Shown: positions 47,356 through 56,278, numbered from the stretch's first letter. The stretch: 64,000 nt of DNA from Agrobacterium tumefaciens (GCF_009649785.1 NZ_WJOK01000014.1:62001-126000); one strand, 5' to 3'. Program-made: numbers and translations. Notes: generated by a model not told the origin, from the letters alone.

Positions 47356-48351
47356 ATGGATCTCATAACGCCCGCTATCCCCGGCCTTGTCTGGGCCTAT
47401 CAATTCCACCCCGGAACGGCGCCATGCAGGCGGCTTGCGCCCGATGCGGGCTTTAGCGAGATGGCGCAATGCGAGGGCTTCTTCTGGCTGCACCTCAATC
47501 TCGCGGATCAGCGGGTGGCGGGCTTTCTCGAAACGATCGATGGTCTCGATCCGGCAGCGCTGGCAAGCCTCACCACCCATGAAACCCATCCGTCCATCAC
47601 GGTGGATGAAAAGTCACTTTATGGAACGCTGGTCGATTTCCAGCGCGAGTTCGATCAGGAAACGCGTGATTTCGGTTGGCTGCATTTCGCGGTCAGCGAC
47701 CGTTTCATCATTACCACCCGTCTGCAACCGTTGCGCTCAGTGGACCGGCTGAAAGCGGCAGTCGACAAGAATTCCAACCGCTACCTCACGCCGGCCCATG
47801 TCTTCGAAGGCCTCGTCGCGGAGTTCCAGCGTTCGCTGATCAGCCTGGTGATGGAAACGACCGAAGAGCTGAATGCCATCGAGGATCTGGTCTATGACAG
47901 CGAAAACCGCGACGAGCGGCGGCGGCTTGCGCCGCTCAGGCGCACGGTCGTTCGCCTCCACCGGCATCTGCGCACGGTGCTCACCCTGATGCGGCGGGCG
48001 TCTGCCGCCGATGAGGACGAGATGCCTGACGGTTTCGAGGATGTCGCCTCGCGGCTGATGGGCCGCCTCGAGGCCGTCGATCACGATGTCTACGCCCTTC
48101 AGGAACGCGCAAGGCTGCTGCACGAGGAAATCGATTCCAAGCTCTCGTCCGAAACCAACCGGCATCTTTATATCCTGTCGCTGATGACGGCATTCCTGCT
48201 GCCGCCATCGCTGGTCACTGGCTTCTTCGGCATGAACACGGATGAGTTGCCATTTACGGTCGGCACCGGCGGCACGATGGCGGCCAGCATCTTCATCGTG
48301 ATTTCGGTTATGCTTGCCTGGTTCGTGCTGAAGCGGGCGCGCATTCTGTGA
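47356..48351 (+). CDS. CorA/ZntB-family divalent cation transporter
   Basis: A 331-residue metal channel protein with a long cytosolic N-terminal domain and two C-terminal membrane helices (LYILSLMTAFLLPPSLVTGF and AASIFIVISVMLAWFVL). The signature GMN occurs in GFFGMNTDELPF in the loop between them. The LPF after GMN and overall divergence suggest ZntB-like Zn2+ transport rather than classic Mg2+ CorA, but this cannot be decided by sequence. A terminator follows ten bases after the stop. Confidence 0.93.
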   Translation: MDLITPAIPGLVWAYQFHPGTAPCRRLAPDAGFSEMAQCEGFFWLHLNLADQRVAGFLETIDGLDPAALASLTTHETHPSITVDEKSLYGTLVDFQREFDQETRDFGWLHFAVSDRFIITTRLQPLRSVDRLKAAVDKNSNRYLTPAHVFEGLVAEFQRSLISLVMETTEELNAIEDLVYDSENRDERRRLAPLRRTVVRLHRHLRTVLTLMRRASAADEDEMPDGFEDVASRLMGRLEAVDHDVYALQERARLLHEEIDSKLSSETNRHLYILSLMTAFLLPPSLVTGFFGMNTDELPFTVGTGGTMAASIFIVISVMLAWFVLKRARIL

Positions 48352-48360
48352 AAACAAAAA

Positions 48361-48380
48361 GCCGCCCGTATCCGGGCGGC
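48361..48380 (+). terminator. Intrinsic terminator after the CorA-family gene
   Basis: A perfect 8-bp stem GCCGCCCG / CGGGCGGC with loop TATC follows the stop by ten bases, with an A-rich tract before it and only TCGTAAT after, so it is moderately convincing and may also serve the converging BA14K gene. Confidence 0.7.
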
Positions 48381-48408
48381 TCGTAATAACTATCAGGCTG
48401 GTCAATCG

Positions 48409-48449
48409 CTACTCCGTCTTGCCGGATGAAGGCCGGAGTGACGGAGTAG
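48409..48449. repeat. Palindromic intergenic repeat (ACTCCGTC type)
   Basis: Outer stem CTACTCCGTC / GACGGAGTAG encloses TTGCCGGATGAAGGCCGGAG, which has a smaller GCCGG/CCGG stem. It resembles a shortened member of the dispersed palindromic repeats seen elsewhere in this window. Confidence 0.6.
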
Positions 48450-48454
48450 TGCTA

Positions 48455-48979
48455 TCAGCTGTAAGGCGAATAGCAGGGCTGGCGTGGGCCATTGTAGGGC
48501 TGGAACGTGTTGCTATAGGCATCGTAGGACCGATACCGGCCATAGCACCAGTTCACATGCGCCTGGCTCATGCCGGCACGACGGACCGGACGATATTCGC
48601 GGTAGACCGGACGCGGGCGATATTCCGGAACCGGACGGTAGACTTCGCGCGGCTGCGACAGTGCGCCGCCGATGATCGCGCCCGTCGCAAAGGCTGCGAG
48701 CGGGAACCAGTAACCGTCGTGGTGACGATAACCCGGGCGGTAGTCGCGATAACCGCGATGGCCGCCGTACCAGCCGCGGCGTTCGCCGCCCCAGCCGCCA
48801 CGATTGTCACGATCGCGCCAGTATTGCACATTGACGACATTCTTGCCGGCATCGTTACCCAGGGTCTCGACACTCTTCGGCGCCATCAGCAATGGCATTG
48901 CCTCAGCGGGAACAATCGCTCCTGCAACCACGATTGCAGAAAGACCGACAGCCAGGATATTCTTCACATAGCTTCTCAT
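48455..48979 (-). CDS. BA14K-family secreted protein (paralogue 1)
   Basis: A 174-residue exported protein with a signal peptide ([20 protein letters not shown]), then a Gly/Arg/Tyr-rich region ([20 protein letters not shown]), a conserved hydrophobic core ([20 protein letters not shown]), an Arg/Pro/Tyr repeat tract and a C-terminal [20 protein letters not shown] ending PYS. The last segment is the BA14K motif, named for a Brucella immunoreactive protein with lectin-like behaviour. GGAGGA precedes the ATG. A paralogue lies upstream on the same strand. Confidence 0.88.
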   Translation of the reverse strand: MRSYVKNILAVGLSAIVVAGAIVPAEAMPLLMAPKSVETLGNDAGKNVVNVQYWRDRDNRGGWGGERRGWYGGHRGYRDYRPGYRHHDGYWFPLAAFATGAIIGGALSQPREVYRPVPEYRPRPVYREYRPVRRAGMSQAHVNWCYGRYRSYDAYSNTFQPYNGPRQPCYSPYS

Positions 48980-49167
48980 CTGACTTCCTCCATTCACGAC
49001 GGTCGACAGGCCGTTGCACGTGAATAATTACACCTTTTTCTTTTTATCCAGCCAGTTTGTCGGTGCTGGCTGGAACATCACAGGTTGCAGGCTAGGCGCT
49101 TTCGCCTGAACCCAGCATTAACGGCGTTGTCACGCTTCGGTTACCGAAACTCGCCACCCGAAAACAA

Positions 49168-49190
49168 AAGCCCGGATCCGATCCGGGCTT
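49168..49190 (-). terminator. Intrinsic terminator after BA14K paralogue 2
   Basis: A 10-bp perfect stem AAGCCCGGAT / ATCCGGGCTT with a three-base loop lies 14 bases past the stop; on the minus strand it is followed by TTGTTTTC. Confidence 0.85.
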
Positions 49191-49203
49191 TCGAAAGGCG
49201 TGC

Positions 49204-49668
49204 TTAACGGCTGTATGGAGATACGCATACACGACGCGGACCGCTGTTCGGCTGGTAGCTGTTATCGTAGGCGCGGTAAGAGCGCCAACGATTCTGGCAC
49301 CAGGCAACATGGCTGCCGCCATAAGCCGGTCTCGGCTGCGCCATGGCACCGCCAATGATTGCGCCAGTGGCGAATGCCGCCAGCGGGAACCACATTCCGT
49401 TGTGATAGCGGTAGCCCGGACGGCGGTCGCGATAGCCGCGATGGCCGTTATAATATCCGTCCCGCGACGGGCGCGGACGATACATGCGGTCGCCGTATCT
49501 ACGGTCACCTCGGCGGTCCCATTCACGATACTGCACCGGCACTACATTCTCGGTTGAGATTGCCGGTTTCGCCATCGGAACAGGTGCCTGGAACGCCTGC
49601 GACGGCGTGAAGCTTGTCAGGAACAGGACAACCGCCGTAGCGACGCTCGTCGTGCGGAAATTCATCAT
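49204..49668 (-). CDS. BA14K-family secreted protein (paralogue 2)
   Basis: A 154-residue paralogue of the preceding gene with the same plan: signal peptide (ATAVVLFLTSFTPSQA), Arg/Tyr-rich YNGHRGYRDRRPGYRYHNGM, core [20 protein letters not shown] and C-terminal HVAWCQNRWRSYRAYDNSYQ ending PYSR. GGAGGA lies six bases before the first of two adjacent ATGs. It has its own terminator, so the two are separate units from one duplication. The Cys and the repeated aromatic/Arg residues suggest envelope or glycan binding, which is inference. Confidence 0.88.
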   Translation of the reverse strand: MMNFRTTSVATAVVLFLTSFTPSQAFQAPVPMAKPAISTENVVPVQYREWDRRGDRRYGDRMYRPRPSRDGYYNGHRGYRDRRPGYRYHNGMWFPLAAFATGAIIGGAMAQPRPAYGGSHVAWCQNRWRSYRAYDNSYQPNSGPRRVCVSPYSR

Positions 49669-49849
49669 GATCTTTCCTCCGTTTGCTGTAGCGCGTTGAA
49701 CCGCGCTTTCTAACTACTCGGTCTTGTCGGAGGTAGGGGCAGCCCCATTGAAACACCCGAAAAGAATTCGATGACGTGCAAACGAGTTTTAAGACCTTTG
49801 GTTCCGGTTCAAAAATAGATTCCCGCATAAGACGCAGGATTTCGTGCGC

Positions 49850-50932
49850 TCAGGCTTCCACCTTCACGTCGGTCAACGGCCGCGAGCAGCAGGCGAGAAT
49901 ATAGCCTTCATCGATTTCGTCATCGAGAATGCCGCCATTGTGGTTCATCTCCACCTCGCCGGAGAGCTTCAGCACCCGGCAGGTGCCGCATATCCCCGAT
50001 TCGCAGGCGGCACCGATGCGCACACCGGCGGCGCGCGCCGTCATCAGAACGGTCTGGCCGGGCTGGCACGGCACCTCCTTGCCGGAAAGCGTAAACCCCA
50101 CCATCGAGAGTGCTTCGCCATCCGCCACGGTGTGAATACTCTCGCCCACAGCAACCGGGGCGGCTGGCGAAAAGCTTTCCTGGTGGTAACGGCTCATGTC
50201 GAAGCCGGAAGCATCCAGCATGGAGCGGATGGCGGCCATGAAAGGCTCCGGTCCACAACAGAACACCGTGCGATCCATGAAATCAGGCGACAGAAGCGCA
50301 ATCTTGGCCTTGTCGACCATGCCCTTCAAGCCGGACCAGAGATCAGTGCGGCCGCAATTTTCCACGATGAAACCGAGCGACAGTTTCGGCATGAAGCGGG
50401 CAAGATATTCCAGCTCGTGACGGAACACGATATCGGATGGCGAGCGCGAGCAATTGATGAAGGCGATGTCACTCTGCGGCGCGCGGTCGCTCATGTCGCG
50501 CACCATCGACATCATCGGCGTCACGCCGGAGCCGGCCGAGATGAACAGGTATTTGTCGCCGGGATGCCGTACATAAGAGAAATCGCCGAGCGGGCCGAGC
50601 GCCCGGATTTTCATGCCGGGCTTCAGATTGTCGAACATCCAGCGCGTGCCGATGCTGGTGGCCTGCGCCTTGACCGTGACCGACAGCGCATAGGGCCGCG
50701 ACGGGCTGGAGGACAATGTGTAGGTGCGGTAGAGCGGCTCCTTGCCTACCGGCAATTCCAGCGTCACGAACTGGCCCGGCAGATAACGGAACCAGTTCTG
50801 ATCCTCCGACCGGAACAGGAATGTCATCACGTCAGGCGTCTCGGGCGTCACCGAAATGCATTCCAGCAGGTGGAGCTTGTCGCTCCACGGCTTCATCTCG
50901 TCTATGTGCTTGTAGGTCACAGCCATATTCAT
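49850..50932 (-). CDS. GbcB-like flavin/ferredoxin reductase of a Rieske demethylase
   Basis: A 360-residue reductase with an FAD domain (YLPGQFVTLELPVGKEPLYR, TYTLSSSPS), an NAD(P) domain (FISAGSGVTPMMSMVRDM, VFCCGPEPFM) and a C-terminal plant-type [2Fe-2S] ferredoxin domain (ACESGICGTCRVLKLSGEV and ILACCSRP, CxxxxCxxC...C). It passes electrons from NAD(P)H to the Rieske oxygenase encoded seven bp upstream. GbcB of the glycine-betaine demethylase is the closest type I recognise; carnitine or stachydrine demethylases are alternatives. Confidence 0.88.
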   Translation of the reverse strand: MNMAVTYKHIDEMKPWSDKLHLLECISVTPETPDVMTFLFRSEDQNWFRYLPGQFVTLELPVGKEPLYRTYTLSSSPSRPYALSVTVKAQATSIGTRWMFDNLKPGMKIRALGPLGDFSYVRHPGDKYLFISAGSGVTPMMSMVRDMSDRAPQSDIAFINCSRSPSDIVFRHELEYLARFMPKLSLGFIVENCGRTDLWSGLKGMVDKAKIALLSPDFMDRTVFCCGPEPFMAAIRSMLDASGFDMSRYHQESFSPAAPVAVGESIHTVADGEALSMVGFTLSGKEVPCQPGQTVLMTARAAGVRIGAACESGICGTCRVLKLSGEVEMNHNGGILDDEIDEGYILACCSRPLTDVKVEA

Positions 50933-50939
50933 CTTCGCG

Positions 50940-52184
50940 TTACGCTACTGCCGAAAGGCGGGCCTTGTCGCCCGACAGCCGGTCAACCATGAAATCGGCA
51001 TACCAGTTGACGAACTGCATCACGCCGCCCTCGTCTTCCATGGAATAGGGGCCGGGCTGGTAAGCGGGCGAACGGATGCCGAAGGCGTTTTCCTCGACGA
51101 TGCGGCGGTCCTGATCGTTGGTTTCGTTCCAGACGTGCGTGAGATCCTCGAGATCGTAATCCACGCCTTCAACCGCATCCTTGTGCACCAGCCATTTGGT
51201 AGTGACCATGGTCTCATTGGCGTTGAGCGGCAGCACGCGGAAGGAAATGGTGTGGTCGCCGAGGAAGTGGTTCCAGGTCGTCGGATAATGGAACAGAAGC
51301 AGCGCGCCGATATGGCTGATGCTGACATCATCCGAAAGCGGCCGGCGCACGGCGCGTTTTCCCGACATGGTGTAGCTTTCCGCCTCGCCGATCAGCGGCA
51401 TGCGGGCAACACGGAACTGGCCTTTCGGATCGATCTTGAAGCGGCTCGGCAGGCCGGCAGCCTCGCAGCGTGCCCAGTGGCCACCGATCTCGGGATCGCT
51501 TGCACCACCGTCCGTACCCGTAACGCTCGGGTTTTCAGGATAGGTGCGGCAGAGTTCCGGATGGTTGGCGGCGCAATGGTAGCACTCGCGGTTGTTTTCC
51601 CAGACGAGCTTCCAGTTACCCTTTTCGATGATCGTGCTTTCATGCGCGACCTTGGCTTCCCAGATGCGATGCGGCGCCATGTAGCTTTCGACCTCGGCGC
51701 GCATCGGCGCGAAATCGGCGGGCTGGTCTGCCAAGCAGATGAAGACGTAACCGGCAACGGTTTCGCAGTGGACCGGCTTCAGGCCGAATTCAGCCTTGTC
51801 GAAATCATCGCCCATATGGCGGGCAAACAGCAGCTTGCCGTCCAGATCGTAGGTCCACTGGTGATAGGGACAGACGAGGCGTGCGGACTGGCCCTTATGA
51901 GAAGAGCAGACGCGGGAACCGCGATGGCGACAGGAATTATGGAGGGCGCGAATCTGTCCGTCGCGACCGCGAATGATGACGACGGAATAGGCGCCGACCT
52001 GAACTGTGATGTAGTTGCCGGCCTTCGGCACTTCGCAATCATGGCCGACAAACAGCCAGTCGCGGTACCAGATGGTTTCCATGTCCAGATTGAAATAATC
52101 CGGGTCCGTGTAGAAAGACTGTTCCAGGCTGAAGCCTTCGCGGCGGTTCTTCAGCTGACGCAGTACGGTATCACGCAATTCCAT
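50940..52184 (-). CDS. GbcA-like Rieske oxygenase (quaternary-amine demethylase alpha subunit)
   Basis: A 414-residue Rieske non-heme iron oxygenase. The [2Fe-2S] ligands are in SCRHRGSRVC and RLVCPYHQWTYD (CxH and CxxH), and the mononuclear iron region starts at WKLVWENNRECYHCAANHPE. The order oxygenase-reductase and overall similarity point to GbcAB, which converts glycine betaine to dimethylglycine plus formaldehyde. ATG 52184 has GAGGA seven bases upstream. Upstream lies a repeat-rich control region. Confidence 0.88.
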   Translation of the reverse strand: MELRDTVLRQLKNRREGFSLEQSFYTDPDYFNLDMETIWYRDWLFVGHDCEVPKAGNYITVQVGAYSVVIIRGRDGQIRALHNSCRHRGSRVCSSHKGQSARLVCPYHQWTYDLDGKLLFARHMGDDFDKAEFGLKPVHCETVAGYVFICLADQPADFAPMRAEVESYMAPHRIWEAKVAHESTIIEKGNWKLVWENNRECYHCAANHPELCRTYPENPSVTGTDGGASDPEIGGHWARCEAAGLPSRFKIDPKGQFRVARMPLIGEAESYTMSGKRAVRRPLSDDVSISHIGALLLFHYPTTWNHFLGDHTISFRVLPLNANETMVTTKWLVHKDAVEGVDYDLEDLTHVWNETNDQDRRIVEENAFGIRSPAYQPGPYSMEDEGGVMQFVNWYADFMVDRLSGDKARLSAVA

Positions 52185-52285
52185 GGCCAAATCCTCGATC
52201 AAACCGCCCTGCCCCACACCATTTATCGGACTGCGGAAGTGTGATCCCATCTAAACATCAGCGTTCATTTGCGGTAGCGCAGACA

Positions 52286-52331
52286 GCGACATCGGCTTCC
52301 GCATTGGCGACAAATTGCGACATGCGCCAAT
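52286..52331 (-). promoter_or_regulatory. Phased GCGACA repeats and ATTGGCG palindrome upstream of the Rieske gene
   Basis: Three direct GCGACA repeats start at 52286, 52307 and 52317 (spacings 21 and 10 bp, about two and one helical turns). The last two sit inside a perfect inverted repeat ATTGGCG-N15-CGCCAAT (52303-52331). An inverted copy, TGTCGC, is at 52408. The remainder of the 332-bp gap (52185-52516) shows no gene. Confidence 0.45.
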
Positions 52332-52516
52332 GGCCGTTGCACGCCATTCCGCTGCGAAATCCGGCAGCTATTCCCCGCCGGAAACCACGTCGCAATATGA
52401 CGCATGATGTCGCGCAGCTCCCTCTCTACCCGTTAAAAAACGGGGGGTGTGGCGCAACGGAGTTTTAACATGCCCTAAACTATATTGCCTGATCGACAAC
52501 AACGAGGGCGTTCCAG

Positions 52517-53125
52517 GTGGAGAAGGCGACACGCATACGTTATTTCGATGCCGGCAAACATTCGGTCACGCCGATACGTTCAAAGACCGCGCATTCGGAT
52601 TTCCTGCGAACCGGGCGCATCAGCCGCTACGAAGAACGCTGGCTGCCGAGGGAACGCGTCTATTACAGCCATGAAGAAGTGGCGGCGATGACCGGACGCA
52701 AGCTCGAGGCTGCTGCCGACGCCACCCATAGCCGTCTCAATGGCTTTCACCAGTCCATCCGTTTTCCCAAGATGGTTTTCCACCATCTGCTGGATGAGCG
52801 GCCGCATCTCGGCTATTGCCATGTCACGGCAGCGAAAACCAGTTTCGACGCCGAGCGTCATGTGCTCTGGTCATTCTATTTCGCGAATTTCTTCGCCGAG
52901 TTGAGCGGGGCCGAGAACTTCTTCGAAAACATCGATGCGCGCTATTCGCGGATGTATTTCGCAGTCGCCATCAACGCGCTTCCAAACAAGAACGTCGCCA
53001 TCGATACCTCCTTCCATCGCGGCGGCCTGCTGTTCCAGACCCACGACCCACGCGTTGCGCTCAAAAACGTGCTTATGCTCGGCGCCCGCTCGGACGAGAT
53101 GCGCAAGATCATCAAGGCAATATAA
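52517..53125 (+). CDS. Conserved hypothetical protein (DUF6656-like)
   Basis: A 202-residue soluble protein without signal peptide or membrane helix. Features are a basic N-terminus (ATRIRYFDAGKHSVTPIRSK), LNGFHQSIRFPKMVFHHLLD, an aromatic-rich stretch (VLWSFYFANFFAELSGAENF) and FHRGGLLFQTHDPRVALKNV. I believe this matches a rhizobial family of unknown function (DUF6656), but the assignment is from memory. The GTG start has GAGGG about eight bases upstream. It is divergent from the Rieske operon and 64 bp upstream of the Sua5-type gene. Confidence 0.8.
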   Translation: MEKATRIRYFDAGKHSVTPIRSKTAHSDFLRTGRISRYEERWLPRERVYYSHEEVAAMTGRKLEAAADATHSRLNGFHQSIRFPKMVFHHLLDERPHLGYCHVTAAKTSFDAERHVLWSFYFANFFAELSGAENFFENIDARYSRMYFAVAINALPNKNVAIDTSFHRGGLLFQTHDPRVALKNVLMLGARSDEMRKIIKAI

Positions 53126-53189
53126 AAGCCACGATAGCGCTTTCCATAAGGCCCTGAAATACGCTATTGACGCCCTGAAAGGCAGCATC

Positions 53190-54167
53190 ATGGCGCGTCA
53201 TATCGATATCGAAAACGAGCGGGAAACCGCCTTGCAGGCGGCCGTCGAGGAGCTTTCCCGCGGCCAGCCAATCGCCCTGCCCACGGAAACCGTCTACGGC
53301 CTTGCTGCGGACGCAACCGATCCGGCGGCCATTGCCCGCATTTACGAAACGAAAGGCAGGCCGCAGTTTAATCCGCTGATCTGCCATATGGCCGATATCG
53401 CCATGGCCGAACGTTATGCGGTTTTCGATCCCGTGTCGCGACGCCTCGCCGAAGCCTTCTGGCCCGGCCCGTTGACGCTGGTTCTGCCGCTGAAACCGGC
53501 AAGCGGCATTCACTCACTTGCAACGGCCGGGCTCGATACCGTCGGCATTCGCGTTCCGCAGGGTTTCGCCGGTGATCTGATCCGCCGGTTCGACAAACCT
53601 CTTGCTGCGCCCAGTGCCAATAGTTCAGGCAAGATCAGCCCCACCAGTGCCGCCCATGTCGAGGCTGATCTCGGTAACAGGATCAACCTCATTCTTGATG
53701 GCGGTGCTGCCTCCGTCGGTGTCGAATCCACCATCGTCAAAGTGGAAGACGACGGGCGGGTGCGGCTGCTTCGTCCCGGCGGCATCGTCACCGAGGAGAT
53801 CGAGCGCATCACCGGCACCCAGCTCGAACGGCCGGAAAAGGCATCAGCTGCCATCGAGGCACCCGGAATGCTCGCCTCGCATTATGCGCCCGGTGCAGCT
53901 GTTCGCCTCGACGCGACGTCCGTTTCTTCCGACGAGGCACTGATCCGGTTCGGCGGCATCGCGGTTGAGGGACAAGAGACGGCCCGTACCGTTCTCGACC
54001 TCAGCCCTTCCGGCGACCTTGCCGAGGCGGCCGCCAATCTGTTCGATTATCTCAAAGCGGCCGACGCGAGCGGTGCCGCGACAATCGCGGTCACAACCAT
54101 TCCCGCCCACGGTCTTGGAGAGGCGATCAATGACCGCCTTTCCCGCGCCGCCGCGCCGCGAGGCTGA
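53190..54167 (+). CDS. L-threonylcarbamoyladenylate synthase (Sua5/YrdC)
   Basis: A 325-residue enzyme that makes threonylcarbamoyl-AMP for the universal tRNA modification t6A37. The YrdC domain has PIALPTETVYGLAADATD, YETKGRPQFNPLI, FWPGPLTLVLP and APSANSSGKISPTSAAHV. The C-terminal Sua5 domain follows the linker PGMLASHYAPGAAVRLD. It is therefore the two-domain Sua5 form rather than single-domain TsaC. AAGG lies before the ATG. A FAD-linked oxidase gene follows 48 bp later. Confidence 0.95.
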   Translation: MARHIDIENERETALQAAVEELSRGQPIALPTETVYGLAADATDPAAIARIYETKGRPQFNPLICHMADIAMAERYAVFDPVSRRLAEAFWPGPLTLVLPLKPASGIHSLATAGLDTVGIRVPQGFAGDLIRRFDKPLAAPSANSSGKISPTSAAHVEADLGNRINLILDGGAASVGVESTIVKVEDDGRVRLLRPGGIVTEEIERITGTQLERPEKASAAIEAPGMLASHYAPGAAVRLDATSVSSDEALIRFGGIAVEGQETARTVLDLSPSGDLAEAAANLFDYLKAADASGAATIAVTTIPAHGLGEAINDRLSRAAAPRG

Positions 54168-54215
54168 CGGCACTTCACCATTTCGCCCACCGTTTCAAAT
54201 GACAGCGAGACGCCA

Positions 54216-55649
54216 ATGACAATCGCAGCCCCCTCCTCCGACATCCTCGACCGCTTCACTGCCATTGTCGGCGAAAAAAACGCGGTGCGCGACGCTGTGG
54301 AAATGGCGCCGCGTCTTGTGGAAAATCGCGGGCTTTACCATGGTGCGTCACCGCTGCTGCTCAAGCCCGGCACTGTCGAGGAGGTTGCAGCCATCCTGAA
54401 GCTCGCCAGCGAGACCGGCACGCCCATCGTGCCGCAGACCGGCAATACTGGCCTTGTGGGTGGCCAGACGCCGCGTGCTGACGGAACCGACATCATCCTC
54501 TCGCTCGAGCGCATGAACCGTATCCGCGACATCGATCCGGTCGCCAACACCATCGTTGCGGATGCCGGTTGCATTCTCGACGACATTCACAAGGCCGCAT
54601 CGACCGTGGAGCGGATGTTCCCGCTGTCGCTCGGTTCGCAGGGCTCGTGCCGCATCGGCGGTAATCTGGCCACCAATGCCGGCGGCACGGCAGTTCTCGC
54701 TTATGGCAATATGCGCCAGCTTTGCCTGGGGCTTGAAGTGGTGCTGCCAACAGGTGAAATCTGGGACGGGCTTCGCCGGCTGAAAAAGGACAATACGGGT
54801 TACGATCTGCGCGATCTCTTCATCGGTTCGGAAGGCACGCTCGGCGTTATCACCGGTGCGGTGCTGAAGCTTTTCCCCGTGCCGCTCGGCCATCAGGTGG
54901 GTTTTGCCGGTCTTCGATCCACTGAGGACGCGTTGAAGCTGTTCGAAATGGCCTCAAACCTCTGCGGCACGGCGCTGACCGGTTTTGAGCTGATGCCGCG
55001 CATCGGCGTGGAATTCACCGCCAAACATATTCCCGGCGTGCGCGATCCGCTACAAACGCCGCATGACTGGTACGCGCTCATCGATATCTCCACCTCCGAT
55101 TCGGCTGAGACGGCTGAAACAATGATGCAATCGCTGTTGGACCGCGGTTTTTCCGCTGGGCTCGTCGAGGATGCGGTGATCGCTTCATCGGAAGCGCAGC
55201 GTCAGGCGCTCTGGCATATGCGCGAAAGCATGTCGGATGCGCAAAAGCCGGAAGGCGGCTCTATCAAACACGACGTTTCCGTTCCGGTGTCGAAGATACC
55301 GGAATTCATGGCAACGGCGGAAAAGGCCGTTCTTGCCGCCATTCCCGGCGCCCGCGTCTGCGCCTTCGGCCATCTGGGCGATGGCAACATCCACTACAAT
55401 ATTTCCCAGCCGGTTGGTGCGGACAAAGCTGAATTCATCGGTCGCTGGCGGGATATGAACGAGATCGTGCACGGCATCGTACTGTCGCTCGGCGGCTCGA
55501 TTTCGGCCGAACATGGCATCGGCCAGTTGAAGCGCGACGAACTGGCCGCGATCAGGCCTGGCATTGAAATGGACCTGATGCGACGCATCAAACACGCCTT
55601 TGACCCCGCGGGCATCATGAACCCCGGCAAGGTGATCACCGCCCGCTAG
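54216..55649 (+). CDS. FAD-linked 2-hydroxyacid dehydrogenase (GlcD/D2HGDH type)
   Basis: A 477-residue vanillyl-alcohol-oxidase-fold flavoprotein. The PP-loop binding FAD is PIVPQTGNTGLVGGQTPRAD, with GSQGSCRIGGNLATNAGGTA and the C-terminal cap motifs FGHLGDGNIHYNIS and SISAEHGIGQLKRDEL (His ligands). This pattern fits D-2-hydroxyglutarate dehydrogenase or D-lactate/glycolate oxidase subunits; no partner glcE/glcF is adjacent, favouring a stand-alone dehydrogenase. It likely shares a transcript with the Sua5 gene. Confidence 0.92.
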   Translation: MTIAAPSSDILDRFTAIVGEKNAVRDAVEMAPRLVENRGLYHGASPLLLKPGTVEEVAAILKLASETGTPIVPQTGNTGLVGGQTPRADGTDIILSLERMNRIRDIDPVANTIVADAGCILDDIHKAASTVERMFPLSLGSQGSCRIGGNLATNAGGTAVLAYGNMRQLCLGLEVVLPTGEIWDGLRRLKKDNTGYDLRDLFIGSEGTLGVITGAVLKLFPVPLGHQVGFAGLRSTEDALKLFEMASNLCGTALTGFELMPRIGVEFTAKHIPGVRDPLQTPHDWYALIDISTSDSAETAETMMQSLLDRGFSAGLVEDAVIASSEAQRQALWHMRESMSDAQKPEGGSIKHDVSVPVSKIPEFMATAEKAVLAAIPGARVCAFGHLGDGNIHYNISQPVGADKAEFIGRWRDMNEIVHGIVLSLGGSISAEHGIGQLKRDELAAIRPGIEMDLMRRIKHAFDPAGIMNPGKVITAR

Positions 55650-55676
55650 GGACAGCAGCTTCATCATCGTTGCATG

Positions 55677-56195
55677 TTAGTTGGAAGTTCTCGCCGTCCA
55701 GGCGGGAACCAGTTCCGCATTCAGGCGGCGCGGCTTTTGCGCGTGCACGAGCTGTGTCAGGCCCATGCCGGATTTTGCGATCGCCACCGCATGTTTCTTC
55801 GGCATCAGGTAGCCGCATTCCAAGGGAGGACGGCGGCGCACTATCCGGCTGAAAAAGGGCCGCTTGTGATACCGGGACGGCGAGAAACGCGCGGGCTCGG
55901 CACAGACAGCCACATATTCGAGAATCTCTTCGATCCAGCCGCTCTGCGGACGCGCACCCGGTTCGACCAGCAGGATCCAATGCCCGCGCGCCGAGCGCAT
56001 GACATCCTCAATATCCCACTGCGCATAAAAACGGCAGCCAGCGGCATCGGCGACGCGCGACGATCCATCGCGCGAACCGTGATCGAGGATCACAACGTCG
56101 CTTACCAGCCCTTCCACGGCCCCGGTTACAAGCGCAGACAGCGTATGCGCCAGTTCCGGTTCCTGATCCCGGCATTCCATTATGACTGTCAACAT
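55677..56195 (-). CDS. Short glycosyltransferase family 2-like protein
   Basis: About 172 residues (start at 56195; 56201 is the alternative) with the opening of a GT-A fold: TVIMECRDQEPELAHTLSAL, VVILDHGSRDGSSRVADAAG and GHWILLVEPGARPQSGWIEE. It lacks a clear DxD and the acceptor-binding half of typical GT2 enzymes, so it may be a reduced or inactive relative. AGAG lies about eight bases before the chosen ATG. It reads away from the radical SAM gene, with a regulatory region between. Confidence 0.78.
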   Translation of the reverse strand: MLTVIMECRDQEPELAHTLSALVTGAVEGLVSDVVILDHGSRDGSSRVADAAGCRFYAQWDIEDVMRSARGHWILLVEPGARPQSGWIEEILEYVAVCAEPARFSPSRYHKRPFFSRIVRRRPPLECGYLMPKKHAVAIAKSGMGLTQLVHAQKPRRLNAELVPAWTARTSN

Positions 56196-56278
56196 ATGCA
56201 TAGCTCTAACGCATCGCACAATAAATTGCCACTGCGCTGGATGTCAGAAAATCCGCGACCGTTCAGGCTTAACTCTAA

